This document shows, piece by piece, positions 34,939-47,987 of a stretch of 64,000 bases of DNA. Position 1 is the stretch's first letter, and each line of letters starts with the position of its first letter. The notes beneath the pieces are model-generated. The model was not told where the DNA came from, did not search any database, and was given only the letters and a program-made list of their open reading frames with translations. Made by a program: the position numbers and the translations under genes. Source of the stretch: Scatophagus argus. Lineage: Eukaryota > Chordata > Actinopteri > Scatophagidae. Where the stretch lies: contig NC_058516.1 of the NCBI RefSeq assembly GCF_020382885.2, positions 11,337,902-11,401,901 of the forward strand, read 5' to 3'.

Positions 34939-37900
34939 GTTCCTCCATTCCTTCTTCACTCATCTCCCTTTTCTTCTCACTCATCCTTCTTCCTTTCTCC
35001 ACATTGTTGTCTGCACCCAACTCCCCTCCAAGAGCCCACATGCATGTTATTAAACTATTTATACTCATTTATATAGCCCTCCTTCCTTCCCTGTGCAGTA
35101 AGATCGTTTAATTTATCCCAAGATTTTCTTTATTCTTCACCTTTCGTCTTTAATGTCCCCATCTGTTCTTCTTTTGATTTCATAAGTCCTGGGAAATCTC
35201 ACAGCTTAAAATAGGCCGCATTATAAAGGGACTCTTCAATTTGAGTTGGTTATTTTTCAACATTAGTCTCAGATTTACTTGTTAGCATCTAGCTAGCAAC
35301 CAAAGGTGTTGTTAGCAACCAAATGTGTTGCTAGCTAGAAACTGTTTAAAATAATAATCCCTCTGTGGCACCACCTGTGTGCTTGAAGAAAAATAACCAA
35401 TTAAATTCAAAGTTCTGTTAACCCTTTAGGATTAGATAGACACTTAGACACACATTAACAGTGAGTTAAGTCCTACAAAATGGCTACAGAAGACCAGGAG
35501 GAAATCCAGTTTTGGTTTCATTGTGTTCACCCAAACCCAGCCAGGCATCCTGTATATCTTCACATTTCATCTTGGTATGTAACGCATGGCCATGTTGTAA
35601 ATCACCGGCCAAAAACCTTTTCTAAAATATAATGCAGAGATGGTCAAGATGTCGAATCTGAACAAAATCCAATATGTCTGCATATAAATTCAAAAATGGC
35701 AACAGGCTGAAGCTTCTTCACTTGCTGACATGACAGACACTTATAAGCGGCCACAGAAACAGAAAAATGTCCTTTGTTTTTTTTTTTTCTTTCTTTTTTC
35801 TTCCATCTTTTCAGAACATATTGAAGTTGTGAGTTACTGATATCTGACAAAGATGTCTAAGAAGGGACAAAGGGACTGGACAAAGTGAAAGATCCAGTCA
35901 GTGGGACACCAGCAGATGTTGTCACCCATAGCAATGATGCTAGCAAACAGTGTGGTTGTTTATATCACAACTACAAACAGCATTTTGTTTGTTTTGAACA
36001 AAACATAATGGAGGATCATTTGTTTCTGTACTGTGCCTTTAATAATTTGAACTTCATCCCTTATTTGCATTGTTTTTATCGCCATATGTAACTGGCTACA
36101 AGCACTGGCCAACTGTGACTAAAAAAAAAACAATTGTATTTAATGTCATGTATGGGTTTAAACATGATTTTCTTTTATTTCTATTTGGAAGGAAACAAAC
36201 TAGGCTTGAACTAAATCAAACCTTGGCAAAAAAAAAAAACATATACAAAAACTATGATGAGGAAACTCAAAGCAATTCCTTATCTGTTTATTGGAGTTCA
36301 AATTTGTCTGAAGGTCTCTTATGAGCTAATTCCAAAAAGCATATAACCACTGACCATATTTATAGATTCTTTAAACATACTTTGATCCAAAGTTACTAAA
36401 ACAAGTCAAAAAAAGATGTTACATTTGTCAAAAAAAAAAATGTATTGTTTACAAAAAGACCTTTTTGCTTCTTTAGTCTGTGGACAGAGATAACAGCTGT
36501 GGTTTTATGCTTTTGGGAAAACGAGCCCTACTAATTGTCCTATATGTCACATCTGCAGCTCTGGTTTGAGCTTGAGTTTGGGTTTCTCAAAGCCTTTTGT
36601 CACTAATTGTTGTTGACACATAATGTCAGTTGCAGAGCCACTGAGGAAAAAATTTGGCGTAGCTGTGCAGCAGCAGTCATGTTACCCCCCCCCCACTTAC
36701 CACTCAGATACATGGTTGTATATATAGATATGTTAACCCTGGCAGAAGCTGAAGCCTTGGTACCAGTGAGCTTTGGGGGCGACTTAAATGGCACATGGGT
36801 TGCAAGCATAGCGGCAATTACAGATTCAGTTCTAAAGAATAATATTAGCAAAAGCTTTACATTCTTAAAATTAAATAAATTCTTTAAAAAAAAACACTTA
36901 TGAGCACATCCAGCAGTGATGTAAAAGTAATGCTACAGCATATTTGGGATGTAAAACAAATCAAAACCGCTACTTGACTGCTGCTGAAACGTTAGCACGT
37001 CCAATCAGTGCCAATCAGTGGCTGATGAGCTGACTCTTAGTGCCATCACGCTATTGGGAAACTGGCTCCTCTTCCACCACAAACATCAAAACCCCCTTGT
37101 TTGCCAAAAGCGCCTTTCAAGGGGGACGCACAAAAGAAAAAAAAAAAAACAAAAGAAAAAAAAAAATTTAAAGAGTTCAAAATTTTCTTGCTCACTCTAT
37201 CCTGGAGAGTTACATGAAGAGTCTTCTCTAAAATAAGTCATTCCAGTCTATTCGTTGGGTCTTAAAGATCTGCTGAGGTCAGGGATAATTGGATAATTTA
37301 GTCTAATGTATTTCACAGCCAGGACAGCAGGGGCTGTCGAGAGGATTTTTAATGCCACACCTCCCATATAGCACATTTTAGCCATGTCCTGTCTTACTGT
37401 ACTATGAGTAAATGTGATCAGGCGCAATCCCATGTGCACCATTTGTTCCCTTGTGACTGCGTTTTATCCCTACTGTTACATACACATTCAACTGTGCTTT
37501 TTTTTTTTGTGAGACGAAATCCATTATTCCATTTTCGAGGTTTTGAAGAGTGACAAAGAAAGCACAGAAATCTAACTTTTAAGGGAAACACACACCACTT
37601 GTTTCCTATGAAAGACCTCACACCTGTGGGCATCTTGGCACACACATTATTTACTTTCATATATATTATTTTATTTTCTAGATCTACACATAGCTCAGCA
37701 TAGCGCAGTAAGATACAGGACAGAGTCACAGTGTGCTGGTGTTGAAGTGGCATAACAGAACTTAAGATCACGTGATTTTCTTTTTTGTGATGTAATCCTA
37801 TTTATTAGTTAACTCGGCTTGGTCCTGCTCTGGAACCAGGCTACAAGGGGGCAGCTGACTGCACCCAGATTGTCCCATGTTTCATCCATGACTGAAGTTC

Positions 37901-37974
37901 TAAAAGGAGCTCCACTGTGCATTTGGGGAGTTCAGTGGTAGAGGTCCAATGCCCTACTCTGTTATCCAGCAGCA

Positions 37975-37976
<2 letters not shown>

Positions 37977-38066
<90 letters not shown>
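37977..38066. repeat. (AT)45 microsatellite
   Basis: Ninety bases of perfect alternating AT. It can extrude as a cruciform, and the open frames through it encode only Ile-Tyr repeats. Just upstream, gcatttggggagttcagtgg (37919-37938) resembles the 5' part of tRNA-Gly, but no B box follows. Confidence 0.95.
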
Positions 38067-38068
<2 letters not shown>

Positions 38069-39884
38069 TCTGTTGCTGCCTGGTGGGGAAAGACTCATAA
38101 TTTGTCTTGTTTACATGAACAACTTTAGTGAAATAAAAATCTAGATGTAAATAGCTCAACAAAAAAGATAAGAATCTCCAGTGAAAAGAACGTGAATTCT
38201 AAATGAGATCAACTCAGTCTGAATCAACACTCAACACCGGACCAGGCAGTGTCTGGTAGAGCTTAGTTCAGTGGGCAATTCGAACACAGCTGGCATTAAT
38301 TCTTTAGCTATATTATTTATGGAGAAGACGTGTTTTACGCATACATAACCCAATCAACACTCACAAGGCTGATTCCCTCAAATTGCCCACTGGCTTTGAC
38401 AAATGACAAGGCTGGACCAAGACAATAAAACATATGCAAGTGTTGTTGTTTTTTGGTCAAGGAGTTAAAAATGCCAAGCAAATAAATACAACTCAACAGC
38501 AGGCATTAGTTATGTTTAGAGAACTCTGATATTTCTTCTATGGTTTTTAGACTACTTTCTTATCACAGCTTATGTTTTGGGGTCAGTGTTGCGCTGTATT
38601 TCCCTTCAGGGAAATAGAGTTGGTATGGAGGTTTTAGGAAAGTAGTTAGCTTAATCATCATTTTTGGTGAGTTTCAGGGTGAGTAATGCTGGAGGACTCC
38701 CAAGCAAGACAGCAGGTCACAAACAAACCAGCTTCTTGGTGTTTTGGTGAAAAAGACACCAACTTCTTGTGTTGGTTCACCTTCTAGTGGTTAAAATGAG
38801 GGGCCAGTAAAAGGGATCTAAAAGGATAATGTTGTATTCAAGGACAGTTCTTATAGGGGGAAAAGACAAAGACACAGTATGCTGCATCATGTCCAACTGC
38901 TTGCCGTGACCACCTCAAAACACCTAAAACAACATTTGTTTTTTTACTGCTGTTGAAGTGTGGTTCAATATTGTACTGTTGCTATGGTTAAACTTACAGT
39001 CTAATTCGGGGCTAAACTACAATGATAACCAGTTTAAGCACTGATTAAATTGATGTGTAACAGATTTTTAGCACCTGTTAACCAATCAAAAGAATTTTTT
39101 TTTCCTGTGGCCATGCAGCAGTGGTGGATGGTCTCCATCTTAGATGTCTGCTGCTAAGTATGAAGGGATTACTAGCAGGAAGCTAGAAATCAGCAGCAGA
39201 CGATAAGATGAAGATGACAGTGCAAATGACAATCAGTTATGAAGGATTTGTTTAGTTTAAAAGCGTTACACATCAACAGAACTCTTAACAGTGTTGAGAC
39301 ACCTTCACATGTACGGCTTTTCTTAACCAGCTGTCTTGTCTTAACTGTCGATACGCTCTTGATTTTGTTACAGCATACTTCAGTCCCAAAGTTTCCACCC
39401 AGATAGTTTTTTTTTTCTTTCAACACAGTTGATTAAATTTGCACTATGAAGCAGAGGGTACACTTGTACAATGTTGACTGAATAACACAACTTTAATGCC
39501 TGATTTTTCAAACCTAGCCTGCAGATAGCACATGCTAAAATGCAACTCTTATAGTCCAAATTGAAAGGCATACTTTTTATGAAGGATATACAGCGAAGCT
39601 GCTTGAATGAATCCGGTTCGGTGTGTAGACATTGCTTCTAAAGGCCACTAGTGGTTGACAGAATAATTCTAAATAAATGAAGGAGCAACTGAGCATTGCA
39701 CATGTGGTGAAACAGGCGCTAGGAGTTGCTCATGTAATACGAAATGTGAGCTGATTGTTTACTGCTGATGGTGCAAAGAGGAATTAGTGCAGCAGGGAAT
39801 CGTGGAAGGTAAAACTTCAATTTCCCTCACTTTTCATATTGTTCATAGAGGCTAGGGCTGGGTATTTTTACACATAAAAATAAA

Positions 39885-39915
<31 letters not shown>

Positions 39916-42900
39916 ATAAGGGGTGAAAGTGACAACACAGTTTGTGGATGTCATTTGCCAGAGACCCGCAAACAAATAAGCATTGAAAAACACAGTTTAA
40001 AAACATTGTGTCAGTGTTTAAGAGCTGTTGTGCAATCAGTGGCAAAAATTGATTCTGAGACAATTGAGACAGAATTTTTTTTTTATTTTATTTTATTTTT
40101 TTTTATTTTTTTTTCAAGGACTTTTAAAGGCTAAAGGTAGCGATGACAGTTGGATTCTTGGTGCTGATACTTGGATATGTAGTTTGTGTCATTGTTACAT
40201 TTTCGGGTATGTTTGAATCCTCCATCTGGACTCTTTAGCAATGTAGCAGTGGATGGTAATGTAGGTCATTCGTTTAGTCTGAAGACTGAAATTTGTACAA
40301 GCATGAACCCTAATGACCTCTGATGTTTATTCTGGCGCCATCGTTAGGCACGGTTTAAATTTATGGAAATTTGCTTTCGTTTATGGCCAAACAACTGCAC
40401 AACTGATGCCATTACAATTAGCTTCTTCTGTACTTTGTTTTGTTTTTGGTTTTTTTTCGAGCTAGTTTGCAAATGTTAGCATGCTAACATGCGAAATTAC
40501 GATAGCGGCCATGGTCAAACATTTCATATTAAACCTCAAAATGTTTAACGATTTTTAGAATATGTCAGCAGGGTTCAGTGTTTTTTGTTGTTTTTTTTTC
40601 TTTTTTCCTCTCGCCTTAGTGGGCAAATGGGTCAGAAATCTAAAAAAAAATTCCTTATTCATTAGCAGTTATCATCAAGTCAGAGTTAACATTTGATACT
40701 TAATTCCTCATTAGATGCTGTCATCTCTTGTAATGGCATTCCTGCGTTGTTTTTTGGAAACTTGACGTGCCTTTAAAAAAAAAAAATACAAACAAAAAAA
40801 AAAATAAAAAACAACCCTATTTTTTTTTTCTGCCTCACTCTCAAACTTGTTTCAAACATGTGCAATACATAGTTGGTGTTTCGCCCACGTCCACTAACGC
40901 CGCCCAGCTACTGTTTCCTGTTTGCTTGCGCTTCAGCTCATAGCCGCCATCTTCTCATGAATGTGCGACTCTTTAACAGAGATGGGAAGGAAGCGACATG
41001 GCTCGCTCCTCAGCTATTTCCATTATCGGCTCCAGAAAAATTTTCATTCATTTTTACCAAGAGTTGCTAGATTTACTAGCCATACATAGCATTTTACTTG
41101 CCCCAGGCAATGCGTAATGTTGAGCCCTGATGTTAGCCTACATATAGCCTCACAGAGCTGCTAGCATGGCTGTAGATGCTCTTTGCTGTTATTCTTAGCT
41201 CAATTTTTTTTTTTTCCCCTACAGTATTGCAACTATTCCTTTTCATCAAAGCCATAGCCGGTCTATTTTTTGCCACTCTGTAGCATCACATAAATAAATA
41301 CATAGCCTCTACAGTAAATGAGTTTAAATGTAATATTTGTTTGAACCATCAGCTTTTACTGTAGTTTCTCATTTAGAAATAGCACTTTAGTTCCTGGTTT
41401 TTGAATATATTCAAAACCTTTTGATGCCTTAAATTCAAGGGTGATGCCCAGCCCTAACGGAGCTGATAGAGCAGTTGGTTACCCTGTATACACTGACAGT
41501 TTGACCGTGGAAAAAATATTTTGCATCACTACAGTAACTTATATGTCAGCAGGAGTGCTTCAGTTGTCGGTGAACAATTCATGGTGCTATGCTCCCATTG
41601 CTGCGGCCTGCAGGCCCCCCCTCTGTTGTAGAAACACTTCAGATCCCACAGAGTTTCAAGAAAATATTTCAGTTACTTAGTTTTAATGTTCAGCTAATGT
41701 CTACACGTGTCCTTCGAAAACCTCTGAGAGGTACGAAGGAGTGCGAGGGAGAGCATTTGAAGTGTAGCGTAGCCAGGTATAAAAAAAAAAAAAAAAAGAG
41801 AGGTTTCTCCACAGTTTAGTACATGTGAGCGCATGCGTGTGTGTGTGTGTGTGTACGTGTGCGCGCATGTGTATGGAAAGGTTCTTCCAGATTTGAAACC
41901 TTTTTTTTTTTTTTTCTTCTTTTTTTTCTTTTTTTTTAGGGACCAGGTGGAGTTGTAGTTCACAGCAACTGTAAAATTCAGCTGTTTGCACACAGAGTTC
42001 TTGAGTATACTTTCACTGCTAGTTTGTGTAATTTATCAAGCCTTTTTGGGGAAATATTTATTTTTATAAGCTTAATACGAAAGTTGATATTTTACAAAGT
42101 GACTTGACCAAAAGACAGTAAACAAAAACACTGGCACTTGAATGTTGAATGTCCTTGGTATGAGTGAAAATTTCTATTTTTTTTCTGGGGTAGTGTGAGC
42201 TTTTTAATGTTGAAGTTGAAACGTGTAGGGATCTCTCTTAAAATATGTCACTGTAACAAGCTGTGATGACGTATAAATTGTTTTTAAAATCCATAAATAA
42301 CTCAACTGTCGCTGGTCATGCTGCACGCGCATCTTTTCGTGTTCGGTCAGGCTGTTTTTGCTGACAGAGCCCCCCAGAGCAGTGTAGGAGTTCTCTTATA
42401 AGTTGGCAGTGCTCCTCCTATTGCTTCCTAGTCCTTATGATGCACACCAGTGGCATCGCTGTAATGATGGCATAGTTGGTTCAACACCGGCCCAGACATT
42501 CAAGTTCCCCTCAGGAATGATTTGAATCTTTTCATTTAGGACCATTTCCATCAAAATTAAGTTTATGCAAACCTTTGGTTCTTGACCCAGTACCTACCTA
42601 CTTCTTGGTAAATCTGAGCATGCTAGTACTTTGAATAAAATGGCGACCACGGTAAGCATCTACACTGATCAGCCATAGCATGAAAACCACTGCTAGGTGA
42701 AATAAATGACATTGATCACCTTGTAACCGTGCAATGTTGTGGTTCGACTGCCATCGCAAGGCAGTCGCTACAATATGTGCAAGTTGTGTCACATGAGGAA
42801 GCACGGACAGTTGTATTACAGTTGACTGTGACATATTAAGAGAAGCATCCTACACGGGTTACTTTCAAAGTCACATTGGACTCAGTATCAGATCCATAAA

Positions 42901-44096
42901 CCTGTTTGTGCAACAGGTTCCATTGCCAATAGTAATGATAATAAACCATAAACAGCCATATTTTTTTTAATTGGCGGACAAAATTTGAGACAACACCATC
43001 ATATATGCCAAGGTTTGGATTAAAAGAAAATTAACAAAATGTTACGATCAAAGACCATTTTGTAAAAAAAAAAATACCAACAAAAAAAAAAAAAAAAAGA
43101 ACAGCAACAACATGCAGTACAAAAAACAAGTGTCCAGATTCTCTCCAAGTCAGATGTTGTTTTTTATTTTTGTTTTGTTCTGTTTTGGTTTTTTTTTTGT
43201 TTGTTTGTTTGTTTTTTTTAGTCTGTACACTTTTCCTTCCTGTTAATACCCTTGTTGTGAATGTCTGGCAAGTGGTGATCTTTAAAGTCTTCATAACACA
43301 GAATTAACTGTGGTTCTAGTTGTTGTGATTTGCATATGTTCAGGCGTCAGTGTGTTGATGCTCATTTGCGGGAGCCTCTGGCCAATCAGAAATGGGGAGG
43401 GGGGAAAAAAAAAAAAGACGACCTGGTGACGTCCATGCAGGCGTCATTTACTTGAAGGAGTTTTTAGTGCAACTTAAACCTGATTCAGGTCCTCATCTGC
43501 CTCTTGTATGAGCATATGATATTTGCAGCTGTTTGTAATGTTACTATAGGTTTATAGCACAGGCATTCTGCACCTTTTCCGGGACAAATCCATGTGTCCA
43601 ACAATAGCAACCTCAACGGACCAGAATGCAGCCCCAGCAAGGTCCACTATTTCAGTGACAGATCAAACCGATGGTACACCACATTTTTCTGCCTTTTTTG
43701 TACGCAGAAAAACAATCGTGTAAGTTTTAAGCTGCTGACAAAAGGCATTCTGGGAAACAAAGTGAGGACACCAAACGAATACAACACTTGCAGCTTAATT
43801 TAACTTTCAGTTCAATAAACATAGGATGGTTATTGCAAAAAAAACAAAACAAAAAAAAAAAAAAAACAACAACTGTGTAGTCATGTTTAGGAATGATTGC
43901 ATTTTAGAGACTGAACTGAAATTAAATAAAGCCCAGTGTTGTCGCCGTTACTGACTGGCCAGACCCCTCAGCGTGGACACATAACACCTCTGGCCTGCTA
44001 GTTAGTATTTGCTTTGTGTATTAGTTTTAGCAGTTGTGCACGAAGAGGAGCACTGCACGAAGAAGAAAACTGTGCATCTATTCTGATTTTACCACA

Positions 44097-44102
44097 AATA
44101 AA
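44097..44102 (+). terminator. Poly(A) signal, last candidate for ddx3
   Basis: AATAAA followed by an AAAGTTTGG context and downstream TG/T-rich sequence. It is the most distal plus-strand signal before the convergent tgds gene. An alternative AATAAA lies near 43925. Confidence 0.45.
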
Positions 44103-44233
44103 AGTTTGGATTTGCAAATGTAATCGGCGTTTTCATTCTCCTTCCTCTTCATATGTGTGTCTTTAAAAAGTGTGGGAGTTTAGATGATTGGGCAAAGCAA
44201 AAAACGGTGTACAATACCTTTAAATGAATATTA

Positions 44234-44239
44234 TTTATT
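44234..44239 (-). terminator. tgds: Poly(A) signal for tgds
   Basis: The minus strand reads AATAAA here, about 580 bp beyond the tgds stop codon. Predicted cleavage near 44215 leaves roughly 100 bp to the distal ddx3 site. Confidence 0.5.
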
Positions 44240-44714
44240 TGCAATTAAATACATTCTACAAATGATATAAAAAAAATATTTCTTTAGAATGTGCATAAAA
44301 CACAACTGACCGATAGACAGTTCGCTGCACTTCAACTTCCTTTCCTTCCGTTTTAACGCTACTCAAAAGCTAGCCGACTGACACCGGCGTATATTTGATC
44401 ATCAGATTTACAAACTACCTACTGAATATGAACTTCAAAGGAAACCTGGCGTTGGAAATGAGACAAAGACATCAGGTACATAGCTTCACATAAATCCTGA
44501 AACATACCTCGTGGAATTACTGTCTACATATTCCGCAGGGTATGTTTCAGCAAAATAACACCTCTTGTCAACATCAGTCATTAATATCAAGATAAAGTGC
44601 TTTGATTTCCAGGTGAAACTTTGGTTTGAAGGGAGGCACTGCCTTCCTGTTGTCTGGCACTTGGGGAGCCAATTGGTCCAACAATCATCCATCCATTTTC
44701 TATACCGCATGCTA

Positions 44715-44749
44715 ATGCTAATATGGCTGTAAATCAGCCATATTAGCAT
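44715..44749. repeat. Perfect 15-bp hairpin in tgds 3' UTR
   Basis: Arms 44715-44729 and 44735-44749 are exact reverse complements (atgctaatatggctg) around a 5-nt loop TAAAT. The hairpin directly follows a short piece (44687-44708) of the tail word of the SINE-like element at 15945. Confidence 0.85.
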
Positions 44750-44820
44750 CTGTGCTACACAGATATGTGAAATAATTCGAGTCGCTGCTCCGTCTGTCTG
44801 CGAAGAACAACCGAGTCCAC

Positions 44821-47800
44821 TTATTTGTTGATAGCTTGTTCAGGCTCGCCTCTGATTGGTCCACGATCCTTGCTTGTGTCTGACCAAAAGTCCGGGTTGT
44901 CTAGGTACCATTTGACTAAACACACACACAGACACAAGAAAGAATTAATAAGATACATTACCATGGAGGGAACCTTTGTATACATTTCTCTTCCTTTGCT
45001 TTTATCAATATTTTAACAGCTTGGGCTGCAGCCTACACCTTTTTTTAGCTTTAATATACTGACCCTGTCTTGCTTTACTTCTGTAGAGATCTGTGTGTGT
45101 GTGTTACTGTACCGGTGTGTCTGATGCCTTCAGCCCAGGACACCTGAGCTCTCCAGCCTAGCTGCTGCAGCTTCTCACACTTGATGGGGTAGCGCAGGTC
45201 GACACGTGGCCTACAGAACAGAGGTGAAAGGTCGGCGCTTGACGTTTTGGACGTGCATAACTTTTCACGAGGACAAGACACCAAGTCCTCCAAGATTTTA
45301 ATATTTGCGCTGAGTGACTTTGGAACATTTTTCACTCACCTGTCAGGCACAAACTCGAGCCAGTCGGTCACCTCAGAGTCTGGCACGTTCTTGACCTAAA
45401 AAAAAAAAACAACAAAAAAACAGAACAACTTTAATAAGTGTTTAACTTTCTTCTTTCCAGTCAAGATATTCGATTTTATGTATTTCTGTCTTCTGTGCTA
45501 CCAGGTGACAACAGTTTCTAAACCCACCATCTGAACAAGCTCCCGAGCCAGTTGTATGATGGGAATCTCGCAGTTTGTTCCCATGTTGTAGATTTCTCCC
45601 ACAATCCCTTCCTCCAGAACCAACAAGAAGGCGTTGATGGCGTCGTCGACAAACAGGAAGTGGCGGGATTTAGGGAGGGTTCCCTGGATTGTGCTGCAGG
45701 ACAGAAGCAGAAACCCGAGTTAGAAACTGTACTATTATGTTGCTTTAATTTTCTAAAACAACTACTGCATCTGGATTATAACTACAAGGTTTGTCAGCCT
45801 TTCCAAAATCAAACACACTTACCATTTCTTGTCCATTTGCAAGAGGGAGAGAAACCTTGGAATGACCTGAAAGATCAAGAAGACGACTGTCGGCCTCACA
45901 GCTCAGAGAAATTCTGTAAGATTACGCAGCGCTGAGTTTCAAATTGAAAATCTGCATTCCACTTCAACTTCAATTTCAATTTATTTATATAGCACCTTAT
46001 ACAATCAAAATTGTCTCTAGATACTTTACAGAAACCCAGAGCCTGAACCCCCGAGCAAGCAGACAGTGGCAAGGAAAAACTCCCTTTTAACAGGAAGAAA
46101 CCTTGAGCAGAACCCTGCTCGCAAGGGAGAACTATCCTGCTGATAGTCGGGAAGGTGAAGGGGGGGAAAGAAGAGGTAGACAGGACAGAGAGGATGAAAA
46201 AGAGAGAGAGAGAGAAACATACATGCAATAAACATCATAATTTACAAGGACAGACATGACAGGTTGTTATAATTGGAATTCTGAAGACACTTGAAGTTTA
46301 AATTAACGGATAAGATTAACGGTCCGGGTTCTGTACCTTCTCAGTGTACTGCCTGGGCCCGTAGATGTTGTTGCTCCTGGTGATGATGATGGGAAACTGG
46401 TAATAGATCAACAGAGCACAGAGCAGAATTACTATAGTCAAAGTGTGATCCTGAAACTAAAATTGAATGAAGCAACTTTTGTCATGCCGTTCTGTGTGAT
46501 TCCAAGTATTCTCAACTATTCTGCCTGTGTGTCTACCTTATATTTGTCCCAGTATGACCTGACCAGGTACTCAGCAGCTGCTTTAGTGGCGGAGTACGGA
46601 TTGGAGGGCCTCACCGGACTGTTCTCGTCAAACACCTTCAGAGAACAAAACAGCCAATATCCAAGTCACCAAATGACTTCAAAACAAAAAAAATAAAACC
46701 CTGCAATCCATCAGCCGAACCGCCGCTCACTGACTTCATCCAGACTGGCTCCGTAAACTTCATCAGTGCTGACGTAGATGAAACGCCTCGGCTGGTGTCG
46801 CGCCCGATGGGCTGCTGCCAGTAAAACCCTGGTTCCGTCGATGTTAACGCGCCGGAAGGTAGACGGGGATTCAAATGATGACTCTGAGGAGAGGGGGAAA
46901 GGTGAAAAAAGAATCACGATATCGGAACTGTTCCGATATCGTGACATCGTACTAACCCTAGGGTTAGGGTTAACCCTAACCAAAAAAACAAGTGGTTGAC
47001 AAAAGCCCCCAGAAAAGCAGCTTCCCCAAATAAGCCTACTGTTTGAACAACTTGTGCTCACCGACGTGCGTTTTGGCTGCCAGGTGAAAGACAACATCGA
47101 TGTTTTCCGTTGTGAAAATGTGATTCACCAGCCGTGAGTTGCACACATCTCCCTGGTGAAGAGAGGAAGATTTAAATAACTTTACTACTAGTTATTAAAT
47201 GTCACTGTTAACCTGCCTGCTTTAGGTTCATGAGTTTTTTAATTTCTTCTTTATGATTCATTTATTAGTGTTCTAACTGATCTAACACTGAGGTCTCACT
47301 CTGATAAAGGTGTAGTTTGCTCTGTCTTCAACGCTCTCCAGACTCTTGGGACTGCAGCAGTAATCCAACTGGAAGAGATCAGACAGTGACAGATGCTAAT
47401 GCTACATTACATACAGTATACTTAATGGTCAACCCACTTTGGGTTGGAAACCGGGAGGGAAGGGTGACATCACACTTACATTATCCAGGTTAACAATTCT
47501 CCAGTCAGGGTGTGCGTAGACCAGTGTACACACAAGATGAGAACCACTGGAGAGATATGTGAGACAGGACAAAACACCTCTGCTGTTTATGGCAACACAT
47601 ATTAAAAATCAGTCTGTTATGTATGGTCTTGCTCACTAATGCACATCGCTCGTACATTAGACACGGAATTAATCGAATGAATCGAACGCGCACGCACAAG
47701 AAAGCCGTTCCTGCGTTTCTTTGCGCTTCTTACGTCAAAAACGCAGTGTCAGTACCAGGCTGACTGTATCAAGGAAATTAGGCAAAATTGTGATTAACTG

Positions 47801-47987
47801 TTTGGTTTTAGGTGCGTTGGTGTGACATTAGTAAGGGAAGCTTGAGAGAAAAGTGTCATTGCCTAATGAAAATGAACGGCTAACCAGTAGTGGACAATTC
47901 ATATTTTTCTCTTCAGTATGAATTCACTACATGAACTCACATAAATCCAGAACCCCCAGTCACTAGAATAGTCCTGTTGAAGTCCAT
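44821..47987 (-). CDS. tgds: dTDP-glucose 4,6-dehydratase homologue TGDS, 12 exons
   Basis: Extended short-chain dehydrogenase (NAD-dependent nucleotide-sugar 4,6-dehydratase family). Exons 5' to 3' on the minus strand: 47987-47941, 47546-47480, 47368-47300, 47152-47062, 46883-46735, 46635-46537, 46396-46337, 45866-45823, 45693-45528, 45395-45340, 45210-45113, 44915-44821. All joins keep frame, giving 346 aa (human 350). Seen: Rossmann motif TGGSGFIGSH (10-19), [11 protein letters not shown], the catalytic-region VSTDEVYG (129-136), YSATK as YxxxK (155-159), [13 protein letters not shown] and [11 protein letters not shown]. The start ATG at 47987 is the first in frame after an upstream stop. 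The protein is cytosolic by lack of a signal peptide. Human TGDS is the Catel-Manzke syndrome gene; its vertebrate substrate was long uncertain. Head-to-head with gpr180 and tail-to-tail with ddx3. Confidence 0.96.
45961..46150 (+). repeat. Family A repeat in tgds intron 7
   Basis: Near-complete copy of the 4745 element, antisense to tgds, followed by a GA-rich stretch to about 46215. Confidence 0.75.
46914..46981. repeat. Perfect palindrome next to inverted telomere-like repeats (tgds intron 4)
   Basis: Arms 46914-46928 and 46930-46944 (tcacgatatcggaac and its exact reverse complement) flank one base. After 7 nt comes ctaaccctagggttagggtt followed by aaccctaacc, i.e. TTAGGG units in both orientations. 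Seen directly in the sequence. Confidence 0.9.

Larger units (their letters stand above)
34939..44120 (+). other. Probable long ddx3 3' UTR / downstream DNA
   Basis: About 9.2 kb with no recognised coding exon, extremely rich in poly-A/poly-T runs and AATAAA words. The last good plus-strand signal, AATAAA at 44097-44102, lies just before the tgds poly(A) site from the other strand. DDX3X transcripts in other vertebrates have multi-kb 3' UTRs, so much of this may be UTR with alternative ends. Whether it is one transcript cannot be told from DNA. Confidence 0.4.

Noticed and set aside
37919-37945. tRNA-Gly-like sequence gcatttggggagttcagtgg
   Set aside because: Only the 5' part resembles a tRNA; no anticodon stem or B box follows before the AT repeat, so it is not called as a tRNA gene.
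37841-38162. Three frames of 66-85 codons on both strands
   Set aside because: They are translations of the (AT)45 microsatellite (Ile-Tyr repeats).
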